Shown piece by piece: positions 16,275-26,500 of a DNA stretch of 64,000 nt. A model generated the notes under the pieces. That model saw only the letters and a list, made by a program, of their open reading frames with translations. It did no database searches and was not told the origin of the DNA. The stretch covers positions 62,001-126,000 of the forward strand of contig NZ_JH992947.1 of the NCBI RefSeq assembly GCF_000315485.1, given 5' to 3'. The translations under genes were made by a program, and so were the position numbers. The DNA is from Bacteroides oleiciplenus YIT 12058 (lineage in GTDB: Bacteria; Bacteroidota; Bacteroidia; Bacteroidales; Bacteroidaceae). Position 1 is the stretch's first letter; every line of letters starts with the position of its first letter.

Positions 16275-16928
16275 TCAGTAAAGTGACTCGCCCATCAGCG
16301 TAAATACCAACCCAAACACAGACACAACAATGACAATGCCGCCGATGATACGGTTCAATATCCAGATGCCGCGCAGGTTGAATTGCGTACGGACTTTATT
16401 CACAAAGAAAGTAATGCCGAACCACCATGCCAATGCTCCCAGTGCAATAGCCAGGTATCCGGTGACCGCCTCAAACACCAACACCCCTTCGCTAACAAAG
16501 GCAAAGCGTGCAAAGAGTCCGATAAACAGGAAAATAATAAGTGGATTAGATAGTGTGACGGCAAATGCCGTTATGAAGTTATGGAAATAGGAACCTTTAT
16601 TAGTAGAAACAGGACGGATAGACGATACAGGATTACTGCGGAACGTGTAAATGCCAAATGCCAACAGCATGATGCTTCCGAACAACTGCAAATAAAAAAT
16701 ATTTTTATTGACGTAATCGAATACGAAGCTCATTCCGTATCCTGTCAGCAAGGCGTAGGCAATGTCACTCAACGAAGCTCCCAGACCCGTTATAAAACCA
16801 TACCAACGCCCCTTGTTCAGCGTACGCTGAATGCACAGCACGCCGACAGGCCCCAACGGTGCAGACACAACTACCCCGATAATAAAGCCCTTCCATAATA
16901 TATCGAATATGGTCCTTATTTCAATCAT
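16275..16928 (-). CDS. LysE/RhtB family exporter
   Basis: 217 aa with about six membrane helices. The family-typical start is present: GVVVSAPLGPVGVLCIQRTL near residues 18-37, followed by the GFITGLGASLSDIAYAL segment. Family members export amino acids such as lysine, arginine, homoserine or threonine; the substrate cannot be read from the sequence. It is the first gene of the leftward run with DUF4924, rfbD and prfC. The 414 bases upstream contain no gene. Confidence 0.88.
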   Translation of the reverse strand: MIEIRTIFDILWKGFIIGVVVSAPLGPVGVLCIQRTLNKGRWYGFITGLGASLSDIAYALLTGYGMSFVFDYVNKNIFYLQLFGSIMLLAFGIYTFRSNPVSSIRPVSTNKGSYFHNFITAFAVTLSNPLIIFLFIGLFARFAFVSEGVLVFEAVTGYLAIALGALAWWFGITFFVNKVRTQFNLRGIWILNRIIGGIVIVVSVFGLVFTLMGESLY

Positions 16929-17348
16929 GGCTGCAAATATCGTACTTTTTTGTGAGACGAACCAATTGTGTTAACGTTTTTTCGACTGATTATCATAAAA
17001 CACCTAATACTTTACACAACTAAAGCAATAAAGTGACAAACTATAGACGGTTATTAGACATATTGTACATGCGTAGAGGTGAAAAGCCTTTCGCGGGAGA
17101 ATGAATTCTGATCTGCACCCAGAAAGCTATCTTCATATTTTTTCCATATTTTAGTTTGACGCTGTAAAAATAAACATAGATTACGGAGGTTTATCTAACT
17201 GTTTTAAAAGTCAAGTACAGAATAAATCTGTATAGATCTCATCAAATCACCAACTAAAAAGAATAAAAAAATCAAGTTCTCGTAGTTTTATATCAAGATT
17301 TACGTTATCTTTGTATCGTCAATTAATACAAACAGAAAAAACATGCTT
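16929..17348. other. 420-base intergenic region without a gene
   Basis: The divergent region between the LysE-family gene and the LruC lipoprotein gene. Apart from the rightward -7 box at 17306-17313 it is AT-rich with no convincing frame, tRNA fold or repeat that I can see. Confidence 0.6.
17306..17313 (+). promoter_or_regulatory. Putative -7 box for the LruC lipoprotein gene
   Basis: TATCTTTG fits TAnnTTTG exactly and lies 35 bases before the ATG. No exact -33 TTTG is seen at the usual spacing. Confidence 0.5.
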
Positions 17349-19433
17349 ATGAAAACAACTCATCAATTAAAGAGTCTCTTATTCATTACACTACTTGCAC
17401 TTGTCAGTTGTATGAACAATGACGTATATAATCCTGACAGCAAGCCAGACAACGAGCCAGACAACGGAAATATCACTGATCTTACTATTCCCTCAGATTT
17501 TCTGTGGTCAACTACTGCTGAGGTTGCCGTTCATGTGAGTATCGGCAATAATACAGTCCACACTTACACTATCTCTATCTATCCGCAAGGAGCAGACGAA
17601 GGAAGTTTGCCTGTAGCCATTGGCACAGCCAGTTCCAACCACCCTTATAACAAAGAAATCACACTACCTGCCAGTGATACAATAGTGACCGTAACCCAAA
17701 CATTGCACTACACAGATGGCAGCCAAATGACATTGGAATGCAATGTCCCGATAGTCAATAAGAAAGTAACATTACATCTGGGAGAGTCTGACAACACAAT
17801 CATGTCCACCCGTACTCCCAGCATAACTACACGCAGTGATAACGACCTAAAAGATTGGGATAAAGCGAAAGAGTTAACAGCCGACATCACAAAGATAAAT
17901 AAAGATGAAAAATATAAAGTTTCTGCCGGAAATATGGTTAACTTGAATGACAATATTAATATCATGGAAGGTGGCCTAATTTATATTGCAGGAATATTAA
18001 ACATTTCGGAAAAGAACGCATTTCAGAACCATAAAAATGCCAAATTTATCATTTTAAGCAAAGAACAGTCCGGAGGAGAAGCGGCGGGCTCTATTCAATG
18101 CTTAGGCGACTTCACTGTTAAAGATGAATTTGAAATAGAGAATTATGCCACTATGACAGTGAGTGGAACACTCACCATTAAAAATGGTGGTGAGATAGAC
18201 AACTATGGATGCCTTCACGCCAAAAGAATTGAATTGGATGGTAACGGAAAGGATGACTCACCACTTGAAATAAAAGAAAGGGGATACGTTTTTACCGAAA
18301 CAATGTGGATGCAAAAAGCCACTTTAGAAATAGAAAAGAACTCTCTTTTAGAAATTGAAGAAACTTTAGAATTTAAAAATGATTGCGAAATTGAGGGAGA
18401 TGATGACGGCAAATGGGCTGTCGTAAAATTAACGAATGCAACAGTAATAAACAGTCGCAATAATAAAATTCCCAATATTGAAAACAGAGTATTCGTCGTA
18501 TGTGACCACAACAATGGGAAAAAACCGGAAAACATTCATCTGGAAGACAACGCCCGTTGGGGTAATACAAAGGCTGCCGCCAACGCAGGGGTGAAGACAA
18601 CAGGATCCGATTGTGCTCCCGCCTACAATCCAGAAGAAGGGGGTACCCCGGAAGAACCGGACAAAGACAAAGAATATACTTTAGGTCAGTATACCTACGC
18701 CTTTGAAGACCTGTGGCCCAACTTTGGCGATTACGACATGAACGATATCGTATTGGTTACCGAAGCTAGACTGAAGGTTACAGGCAACTATGTAACCCAA
18801 GCCACTCTTAAATGTAAACTTGCTGCCATTGGAGCCAGCAAACGCATTGCCGCAGCAGTACAACTGGACGAACTTATTGCCGGCGACATTAACAGTATCC
18901 AATATGATACGAGTAATAACTTCACAGAAAATATGTTCAAGACCAATGCCAACGGCACAGAACAAGGACAAACTTTAGCGGTTATCCCCCTATTCGACCA
19001 TGCGCATGCTTTTGCTGGTTATACCGGCACTCCCATCGTAGGTACTTATAAGAATGCTGAATTCAATCCTAAAGCATTCACCGTAACCATTCATTTCAAA
19101 GAGAACAGTGTGGAAGAATCCAAATTGACTTTAGACAAATTGAACTTCTTCATCACTTGCAATGCAACACAAGGCAAACGTATGGAAATCCACCAGATCA
19201 ATGGAAAAGCAACCGACTTGTTTGACACATCCACCATTGGCGGAGTGGTTGCATCCCCGAATACCCCATTCAGAGCCAAAGGCAATTTCTGCTGGATTAT
19301 GAGAATTCCCGGTGAGTTCAGTTTTCCATTAGAGGGTAACAATCTCCGTCAGTCTTTTGAGAATTTCGAACTATGGATAACCAATCCGGATTACGATTGG
19401 TACAACCACCCTTTCCCGGATAAAGTGAAGTAA
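17349..19433 (+). CDS. LruC-domain (DUF4842) surface lipoprotein with a beta-solenoid-like middle
   Basis: 694 aa from MKTTHQ. The lipobox ALVSC (Cys21) marks a lipoprotein, and the acidic, Pro/Asp-rich residues after it are typical of Bacteroides surface export. Residues about 30-160 look like an immunoglobulin-type domain. Residues about 195-400 contain short alternating strands with many Asn/Gly turns and read like a parallel beta-solenoid. The C-terminal part (about 435-690) has the LruC/DUF4842 signature with a calcium-like LWPNFGDYDMNDIVL loop. An ATG two codons upstream (17343) is an alternative start. The role is unknown; such proteins are usually adhesin- or matrix-like. The gene stands alone. 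Confidence 0.75.
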   Translation: MKTTHQLKSLLFITLLALVSCMNNDVYNPDSKPDNEPDNGNITDLTIPSDFLWSTTAEVAVHVSIGNNTVHTYTISIYPQGADEGSLPVAIGTASSNHPYNKEITLPASDTIVTVTQTLHYTDGSQMTLECNVPIVNKKVTLHLGESDNTIMSTRTPSITTRSDNDLKDWDKAKELTADITKINKDEKYKVSAGNMVNLNDNINIMEGGLIYIAGILNISEKNAFQNHKNAKFIILSKEQSGGEAAGSIQCLGDFTVKDEFEIENYATMTVSGTLTIKNGGEIDNYGCLHAKRIELDGNGKDDSPLEIKERGYVFTETMWMQKATLEIEKNSLLEIEETLEFKNDCEIEGDDDGKWAVVKLTNATVINSRNNKIPNIENRVFVVCDHNNGKKPENIHLEDNARWGNTKAAANAGVKTTGSDCAPAYNPEEGGTPEEPDKDKEYTLGQYTYAFEDLWPNFGDYDMNDIVLVTEARLKVTGNYVTQATLKCKLAAIGASKRIAAAVQLDELIAGDINSIQYDTSNNFTENMFKTNANGTEQGQTLAVIPLFDHAHAFAGYTGTPIVGTYKNAEFNPKAFTVTIHFKENSVEESKLTLDKLNFFITCNATQGKRMEIHQINGKATDLFDTSTIGGVVASPNTPFRAKGNFCWIMRIPGEFSFPLEGNNLRQSFENFELWITNPDYDWYNHPFPDKVK

Positions 19434-19452
19434 AACAATAAGGATTCCCGAT

Positions 19453-19490
19453 AAAAACGCATGCAAGCAAATCTGCATGCGTTTTTTATT
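19453..19490 (+). terminator. Rho-independent terminator after the LruC gene
   Basis: AAAAACGCATGCA (19453-19465) and TGCATGCGTTTTT (19474-19486) are a perfect 13-base stem with an 8-base loop and a T-run. Confidence 0.85.
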
Positions 19491-19522
19491 TCCTTTTCTT
19501 TCTCTCCCCCAACGATTTTATG

Positions 19523-19530
19523 TATCTTTG
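19523..19530 (+). promoter_or_regulatory. Putative -7 box for purL
   Basis: TATCTTTG matches TAnnTTTG and lies 99 bases before the purL ATG, giving a leader of about 90 bases that contains the heptamer repeat at 19595-19622. Confidence 0.5.
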
Positions 19531-19594
19531 CGCCAAAGAAAAAAAGCCGGTATCTCCCGTAAACGCTTCCCTGCCTTTTCCGGAGTGCCCTAAG

Positions 19595-19622
19595 CATAAA
19601 TCATAAATCATAAATCATAAAT
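19595..19622 (+). repeat. Four tandem CATAAAT heptamers in the purL leader
   Basis: Four perfect copies of a 7-base unit end 7 bases before the purL start codon, overlapping the ribosome-loading region. Confidence 0.8.
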
Positions 19623-19629
19623 ATTCAGT

Positions 19630-22600
19630 ATGATTCTTTTTTTCAGAACCCCATCCAAAAGCGTGATAGCCGTAGAATGCGAGCACGCACTCCCTCAAGC
19701 AGACATCGACAAACTCTGCTGGCTTTTTGGAGAAGCCACTACCGAAAGTGAAGACAACCTGAAAGGACATTTCGTAGGCCCGCGCCGCGAAATGATTACC
19801 CCTTGGAGTACGAATGCCGTAGAAATCACCCAGAACATGGGGCTCGACGGTATCATCCGCATCGAGGAGTACTTCCCCGTAAAAGATGAGAATGCCGACC
19901 ACGACCCAATGCTGCAACGCATGTACAAAGGTCTCGACCAGGAAGTGTTCACCACCAACCGTAAGCCGGAACCAATCATTCACATAGAGGACTTGGAAGC
20001 TTACAATGAAAAAGAAGGTCTGGCGCTCTCTAAAGAAGAGATGGACTATCTCAAGAAAGTAGAGAATGACCTCGGTCGGAAACTGACGGACTCTGAAGTA
20101 TTCGGCTTCGCTCAAATCAACTCCGAGCACTGTCGCCATAAAATCTTTGGCGGAACATTCATCATCGACGGTGTAGAACAAGAGTCTTCCCTCTTTCAGA
20201 TGATTAAGAAAACGACCCAAGAGAATCCCAATAAGATTATTTCAGCGTACAAAGATAACGTAGCCTTTGCCGAAGGTCCGGTGATTGAACAGTTTGCACC
20301 TGTAGACCACTCCAAACCCGATTTCTTCCAGGTGAAAGACATCAAGAGCGTTATCTCGCTGAAAGCCGAAACACACAATTTCCCGACAACCGTAGAGCCC
20401 TTTAATGGTGCATCTACCGGTACAGGTGGTGAAATCCGCGACCGTATGGGCGGTGGCAAAGGCTCTTGGCCCATTGCCGGAACTGCTGTCTACATGACTT
20501 CTTACCCACGCACCGACGAAGGACGCCCCTGGGAAGAAATACTGCCTGTACGCCAATGGCTGTACCAAACTCCGGAACAAATTTTGATTAAAGCGTCCAA
20601 TGGTGCCAGCGACTTCGGTAACAAGTTCGGTCAGCCCTTGATCTGCGGTTCCGTGCTGACCTTCGAACATAAAGAAAGAGAAGAGGTTTACGGATATGAC
20701 AAAGTTATCATGCTTGCTGGTGGTGTAGGTTATGGTGCAAAGCGTGACTGCTTGAAAGGCACTCCCGAAGCCGGAAACAAGGTAGTCGTTATCGGTGGTG
20801 ATAACTATCGCATCGGTTTGGGTGGTGGCTCCGTATCTTCTGTAGATACCGGACGCTACAGTAGCGGTATCGAGCTGAACGCCGTGCAGCGCGCCAATGC
20901 CGAAATGCAGAAACGCGCCTACAACGTGGTGCGTGCCCTCTGCGAAGAAGAAACCAACCCTGTGGTATCCATCCACGATCACGGTTCGGCAGGACACGTA
21001 AACTGCCTTTCCGAATTGGTGGAAGAATGTGGTGGTGTGATTGACATGAGTAAGTTGCCTATCGGCGACAAGACTCTCTCCGCCAAAGAAATCATTGCCA
21101 ACGAAAGCCAGGAACGCATGGGCTTGCTCATTCAGGAAGAAGCCATCGAACATGTGCGTAAAGTAGCTGAACGCGAACGTGCCCCGATGTACGTGGTAGG
21201 TGAAACTACTGGCGACCATCGCTTTGCTTTCCAGCAAGCTGACGGTGTACGTCCGTTCGACCTCGCCGTTGAACAGATGTTCGGTTCGTCTCCCAAGACT
21301 TACATGGTAGATAAAACCGTAGAACGTCACTACGAAATGCCTAAATACGAGCAATCCAAGTTGCACGAGTACCTGACAAATGTATTGCAACTGGAAGCTG
21401 TAGCCTGCAAGGACTGGTTGACCAACAAGGTGGACCGTTCTGTAACGGGTAAGATTGCCCGCCAGCAATGCCAGGGCGAATTGCAGTTGCCTTTGAGCGA
21501 CTGCGGTGTGGTAGCCCTCGACTATCGTGGTGAGAAAGGTATAGCCACTTCACTGGGACATGCCCCACAGGCTGCGCTTGCCGACCCGGCTGCTGGTTCT
21601 GTACTTTCTGTGAGTGAAGCATTGACCAACCTTGTATGGGCCCCAATGGCCGAAGGAATGGACAGCATTTCCCTCTCTGCCAACTGGATGTGGCCTTGCC
21701 GCTCACAAGAAGGTGAAGATGCCCGTCTCTACACAGCTGTAAAAGCCTTGAGCGACTTCTGCTGCGCACTGCAAATCAACGTGCCTACCGGAAAAGACTC
21801 TTTGTCCATGACACAGAAATATCCCGACGGCAGCAAGGTAATCTCTCCGGGAACCGTAATCGTTTCCGCAGGTGGCGAAGTTTCGGATGTGAAGAAAGTA
21901 GTTTCTCCCGTTCTTGTAAACGATGAAAAAACTACGATTTATCATATCGACTTTAGTTTCGACACCTTGAAGTTGGGTGGCTCTGCCTTTGCACAATCAT
22001 TGGGCAAGGTGGGCGACGAAGTGCCTACAGTGCAGGATGCCGAATATTTCCGCGACGCTTTCCTTGCCGTACAGGAACTGGTGAACAAAGGCCTGATTCT
22101 TGCCGGTCACGACATATCAGCTGGTGGTCTTATCACTACCCTGCTGGAAATGTGCTTCGCCAATGTAGAAGGCGGTATGGAAATCAGCCTCGACAAGATG
22201 AAGGAACATGACCTCGTGAAACTTCTGTTTGCCGAGAACCCGGGTATCGTTATCCAGGTGAGCGACAAACACAAAGACCAGGTGAAACAAATATTGGAAG
22301 ATGCCGGTGTAGGCTTCGTGAAAATTGGTAAACCGACCGACGAACGCCACATCCTCATCACTAAAGATGATGCCACTTATCAGTTCGGCATCGACTATAT
22401 GCGCGACGTATGGTATTCTACTTCTTACCTGCTCGACCGCAAACAGTCTATGAACGGTTGTGCCAAGAAGCGTTTTGAGAACTATAAGATGCAACCGCTT
22501 GAATTCGCTTTCATGCCGGGATTCAAAGGCAAATTCTCACAATATGGCATCGACCCGAACCGTCGTACACCGACTGGTATCCGCGCAGCCATCATCCGTG

Positions 22601-23334
22601 AGAAAGGCACGAACGGTGAACGTGAAATGGCTTACTCTCTTTACCTTGCAGGTTTTGATGTGAAAGACGTAACTATGACCGACCTTATCAGCGGACGCGA
22701 AACCCTGGAAGATGTGAACATGATAGTTTACTGTGGTGGTTTCTCTAATTCCGACGTACTGGGTTCTGCCAAAGGTTGGGCAGGCGCTTTCCTCTTCAAC
22801 CCGAAAGCCAAAGAGGCACTTGACAAGTATTATGCACGCGAAGACACGCTTTCACTGGGTGTCTGCAACGGTTGTCAGTTAATGATGGAACTTAATCTCA
22901 TCACTCCTGAGCATAAAAAACAAGGTAAGATGTTGCATAACGAATCTCACAAATTCGAGTCCAGATTCCTTGGCCTTACCATCCCGACTAACCGCAGCAT
23001 AATGTTCGGTTCGTTGAGCGGCAGCAAACTCGGTATCTGGGTGGCTCATGGTGAAGGTAAATTCTCTTTGCCATACGACGAAGACAAATACAATGTAGTG
23101 GCCAAGTATAGCTATGATGAGTATCCCGCCAACCCGAACGGTTCGGACTTCTCGGTAGCTGCTATAGCAAGCGCCGACGGACGTCATCTGGCACTCATGC
23201 CTCACTTGGAACGCGCAATCTTCCCGTGGCAAAACGGTTGTTATCCGGCAGAACGCCTGCATAGCGACCAAATCACCCCGTGGATGGAAGCCTTCGTCAA
23301 TGCACGCAAATGGATAGAAGAGAAGACTAAGTAG
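19630..23334 (+). CDS. purL: Phosphoribosylformylglycinamidine synthase
   Basis: 1234 aa, the long single-chain FGAM synthase that makes FGAM from FGAR, glutamine and ATP in purine synthesis. The PurS-like N-terminus, two AIRS-type ATP-binding halves (motifs SAETHNFP-like near 240 and GKDSLSM near 720) and a C-terminal glutaminase domain are all present. The glutaminase nucleophile is Cys1079 in GVCNGCQLM, with His and Glu of PHLERAI near the end. It is a stand-alone unit with its own promoter and terminator. The four-copy heptamer just before the ATG is the only unusual feature. Confidence 0.97.
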   Translation: MILFFRTPSKSVIAVECEHALPQADIDKLCWLFGEATTESEDNLKGHFVGPRREMITPWSTNAVEITQNMGLDGIIRIEEYFPVKDENADHDPMLQRMYKGLDQEVFTTNRKPEPIIHIEDLEAYNEKEGLALSKEEMDYLKKVENDLGRKLTDSEVFGFAQINSEHCRHKIFGGTFIIDGVEQESSLFQMIKKTTQENPNKIISAYKDNVAFAEGPVIEQFAPVDHSKPDFFQVKDIKSVISLKAETHNFPTTVEPFNGASTGTGGEIRDRMGGGKGSWPIAGTAVYMTSYPRTDEGRPWEEILPVRQWLYQTPEQILIKASNGASDFGNKFGQPLICGSVLTFEHKEREEVYGYDKVIMLAGGVGYGAKRDCLKGTPEAGNKVVVIGGDNYRIGLGGGSVSSVDTGRYSSGIELNAVQRANAEMQKRAYNVVRALCEEETNPVVSIHDHGSAGHVNCLSELVEECGGVIDMSKLPIGDKTLSAKEIIANESQERMGLLIQEEAIEHVRKVAERERAPMYVVGETTGDHRFAFQQADGVRPFDLAVEQMFGSSPKTYMVDKTVERHYEMPKYEQSKLHEYLTNVLQLEAVACKDWLTNKVDRSVTGKIARQQCQGELQLPLSDCGVVALDYRGEKGIATSLGHAPQAALADPAAGSVLSVSEALTNLVWAPMAEGMDSISLSANWMWPCRSQEGEDARLYTAVKALSDFCCALQINVPTGKDSLSMTQKYPDGSKVISPGTVIVSAGGEVSDVKKVVSPVLVNDEKTTIYHIDFSFDTLKLGGSAFAQSLGKVGDEVPTVQDAEYFRDAFLAVQELVNKGLILAGHDISAGGLITTLLEMCFANVEGGMEISLDKMKEHDLVKLLFAENPGIVIQVSDKHKDQVKQILEDAGVGFVKIGKPTDERHILITKDDATYQFGIDYMRDVWYSTSYLLDRKQSMNGCAKKRFENYKMQPLEFAFMPGFKGKFSQYGIDPNRRTPTGIRAAIIREKGTNGEREMAYSLYLAGFDVKDVTMTDLISGRETLEDVNMIVYCGGFSNSDVLGSAKGWAGAFLFNPKAKEALDKYYAREDTLSLGVCNGCQLMMELNLITPEHKKQGKMLHNESHKFESRFLGLTIPTNRSIMFGSLSGSKLGIWVAHGEGKFSLPYDEDKYNVVAKYSYDEYPANPNGSDFSVAAIASADGRHLALMPHLERAIFPWQNGCYPAERLHSDQITPWMEAFVNARKWIEEKTK

Positions 23335-23359
23335 TTTCTACGAATATTCAAGTAAAGCA

Positions 23360-23396
23360 AAGGCGCAGGTTACATTTTACAACTTGCGCCTTTTTT
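23360..23396 (+). terminator. Rho-independent terminator after purL
   Basis: AAGGCGCAGGTT (23360-23371) pairs with AACTTGCGCCTT (23381-23392), with one G-T wobble and a following T-run. Confidence 0.85.
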
Positions 23397-23441
23397 CGTG
23401 CAAACTATCAGAGAAATAGACCATTATTATTCTGCTTTCAT

Positions 23442-23473
23442 TTTGCTTTTATCAAACAAAATGCATAATTTTG
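23442..23473 (+). promoter_or_regulatory. Full Bacteroides promoter for the hybrid two-component gene
   Basis: A -33 TTTG (23442-23445), a 20-base spacer and a -7 TAATTTTG (23466-23473) fit the consensus closely. The ATG follows 45 bases later. Confidence 0.65.
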
Positions 23474-23518
23474 CGTTAATTTCACAAATGCCCCCAATAA
23501 CAAACGACCGTAACTGTT

Positions 23519-26500
23519 ATGAGAAAATTTGTTCTTTCCTTTTTATTCATATATATATCTTCCCTCTGTATCGCCCAAACATACAAATATCTTGGCGTAG
23601 AAGATGGTTTGAGCAATCGCAGGGTATATGCCATCCAGAAAGGTCCGAAAGGTTACATGTGGTTTCTTACGCATAACGGCATCGACCGCTATGACGGAAA
23701 AGACTTCAAGCAATATCGGCTGATAGACAGCGATATAGAAGTAAACTCAATGTTAAATCTGAGTTGGCTTTACGTAGGTGTGGACGGAACTCTGTGGGAA
23801 ATAGGTAAAAAAGGAAGAGTGTTCCGTTATGATAGCAAACACGACCGCTTCCAGTTCGTATACAAGTTGCCGGACGAAGTGGTGAAAGGGAATCCTTCTC
23901 CCGTAAGCTATGGTTTCATTGACACCAACAACGTAGTATGGTTGTGCTATGAAGAGGCATTGTACCTATATGATACCCAAAGCGGAAAGACCACCGTCAT
24001 CAAGAACCAGATTGGTGAAAGCATTACGGACATCGAACAGATTGACCCCGAACACTATTTCATCGGTACGGACGACGGTATACATCATGCTGAATTAAAA
24101 GATAATATCCTCAGCCTTTCTCCTTGTGAAAAGCTGGATAACCTGAAGATGCAGGTCAATGAATTATACTTTCACAAAGAGAGTCGCAAACTTTTTGTAG
24201 GAACCTTTCAGAGAGGTGTCTATGCGTATGACATGAACCTCCATCAGACCATCAAGCTCAATGCCGGCCTGGAAGATGTCAGCATCACCCGTATCAAAGC
24301 CTTCAATGACAAGGAAATATTGATAGCTACAGACGGTGCCGGTGTATATAAGATGAATGTAGAAACTTACAAATGTGAGCCTTATATTGTGGCCGATTAT
24401 AACAGTTATAATGCCATGAACGGCAATAGTATTTATGATTTCTATGTAGATGGCGACCGTATCTGGATGGCAAACTATCCCATCGGCATCACGGTACGCA
24501 ACAATCAATATACCAGTTACCAATGGATTAAACATTCTGTTGGTAACAAGCAATCGCTCATTAATGACCAAGTGAATGCCATTGTTGAAGACTATGATGG
24601 TGACTTGTGGTTTGCCACTAACAACGGTATTAGTCTCTATGTTACAAAAAACCAACAGTGGCACTCATTCCTCAGTGTATTCGACAATACCAGCCTGACA
24701 AAGAATCATGTGTTCATTTCTTTGTGCGAAATTTCACCGGGCATCATTTGGGCAGGCGGATATAGTTCCGGTATTTACCAGATAGACAAAAATCGGATGA
24801 AGGCTGAGTTTTTCACTCCCGCCACTTTCAGTGGGTCTGATATCCGGCCCGACAAATATATACGTTCCATAATGAAATCATCCGATGGTAGTATCTGGTC
24901 GGGTGGTTATTACAACTTAAAACAAATCAATTTCCAGACTAAAGAAATACGCCTATATCCCGGTTTGAATGGCATCACGGATATCAAAGAAAAGGACGAA
25001 CAACACATGTGGATAGGCACTGCCACAGGTTTAAATCTACTGGATAAGGAAACCGGTAAGTATCAATATATAGCGATGCCGATAGAATCTTTCTACATCA
25101 ATGCACTTTATCAAGATAAAGACGGTCTGTTGTATATAGGAACCAGCAACTCCGGACTACTTATCTATAACCATAAAAAGAAATCATTCGAGCATTTCCA
25201 TAAGGACAATTGCGCCCTTATTTCCAATAACATATATACTATTCTTTCGGACGGAGATAAAAACATTCTGCTAAGTACCGAAAACAGTCTGACCAGTTAC
25301 TATCCGACAGCAAAGGTATTCCATAACTGGACCAAAGAACAGGGTTTAAAGAGTGACCACTTCAACTCAACATCAGGTACACTTCGTAAGAATGGAGATT
25401 TCATCCTCGGAAGTACGGACGGGGCGATAGAATTTGATAAAGATATGATGATTCCGCGCAATTATAAGTATCAGATGGTATTCAGTGACTTGCGGGTATT
25501 CTATCAGACTGTTTATCCGGGAGATGAGAGTTCACCACTGGAAATGGATATAGATGAAACAAAAACGCTGAAACTGAAATATAACCAAAATATATTTTCT
25601 CTAAAAGTATCTTCTATCAATTACGATTACCCGTCGCTGCTCCTGTATTCATGGAAACTGGATGGTTTCTATGACGGATGGAGCCGCCCGGAAAAGGATT
25701 GCCTGATTCGGTTCACCAATCTGAATCCCGGGAAATATACATTACGAGTGCGTACCATCTCCAGTGAAGACCGTCGGGTTGTTCTCGAAGAACGTAGTAT
25801 GGATATCGTAATAGAGCAACCCATCTGGCTCAGTCTGTGGGCATTGCTATTTTATGCGGCGGTCGTTGCAGCAATTGCCATTATCGCATTGCGCGTCATC
25901 ATCTTACGTAAACAGCGAAAAGCTTCGGATGAAAAGATACGCTTCTTTATCAATACAGCGCATGATATCCGCACTCCGCTGACACTGATAAAAGCGCCCC
26001 TGGAAGAGCTTTATGAAAAGGAGAACCTGACTCCGGACGGACGCAGCAATATGAATACCGCCATACGCAATGTGAATGCCTTGCTGAGATTGACCACCAA
26101 TCTGATTAACTTTGAACGGGCGGACACATATTCCGGTTCGTTATATGTATCAGAGTACGAATTGAGTACGTATATGGAGGAAATGATAAATGCTTTCCGG
26201 GCATACGCTGATGTGAAGCGGGTGAGCCTGACTTACGAAAGTAACTTCCGATACATGAATATCTGGCTCGACAAGGACAAGATGGACTCTATTCTGAAGA
26301 ATCTGATATCCAATGCCCTGAAATATACTCCGGAGGGTGGTAGCGTACATATTTTTACCGCCGAAACAGAAGATAGCTGGAGCGTGGAAGTAAAAGATAC
26401 GGGTATCGGTATTCCGGCTTCCGAACAAAAGAAGCTCTTCAAAATACATTTCCGGGGCAGCAATGCCATTAATTCAAAAGTCACAGGTAGCGGCATCGGG

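Noticed and set aside
16929..17342. Possible tRNA or small RNA in the 414-base gap
   Set aside because: No cloverleaf arms or conserved terminator hairpin could be found by eye.
20242..21468. Long minus-strand frame (408 codons) inside purL
   Set aside because: Antisense shadow of a conserved housekeeping gene.
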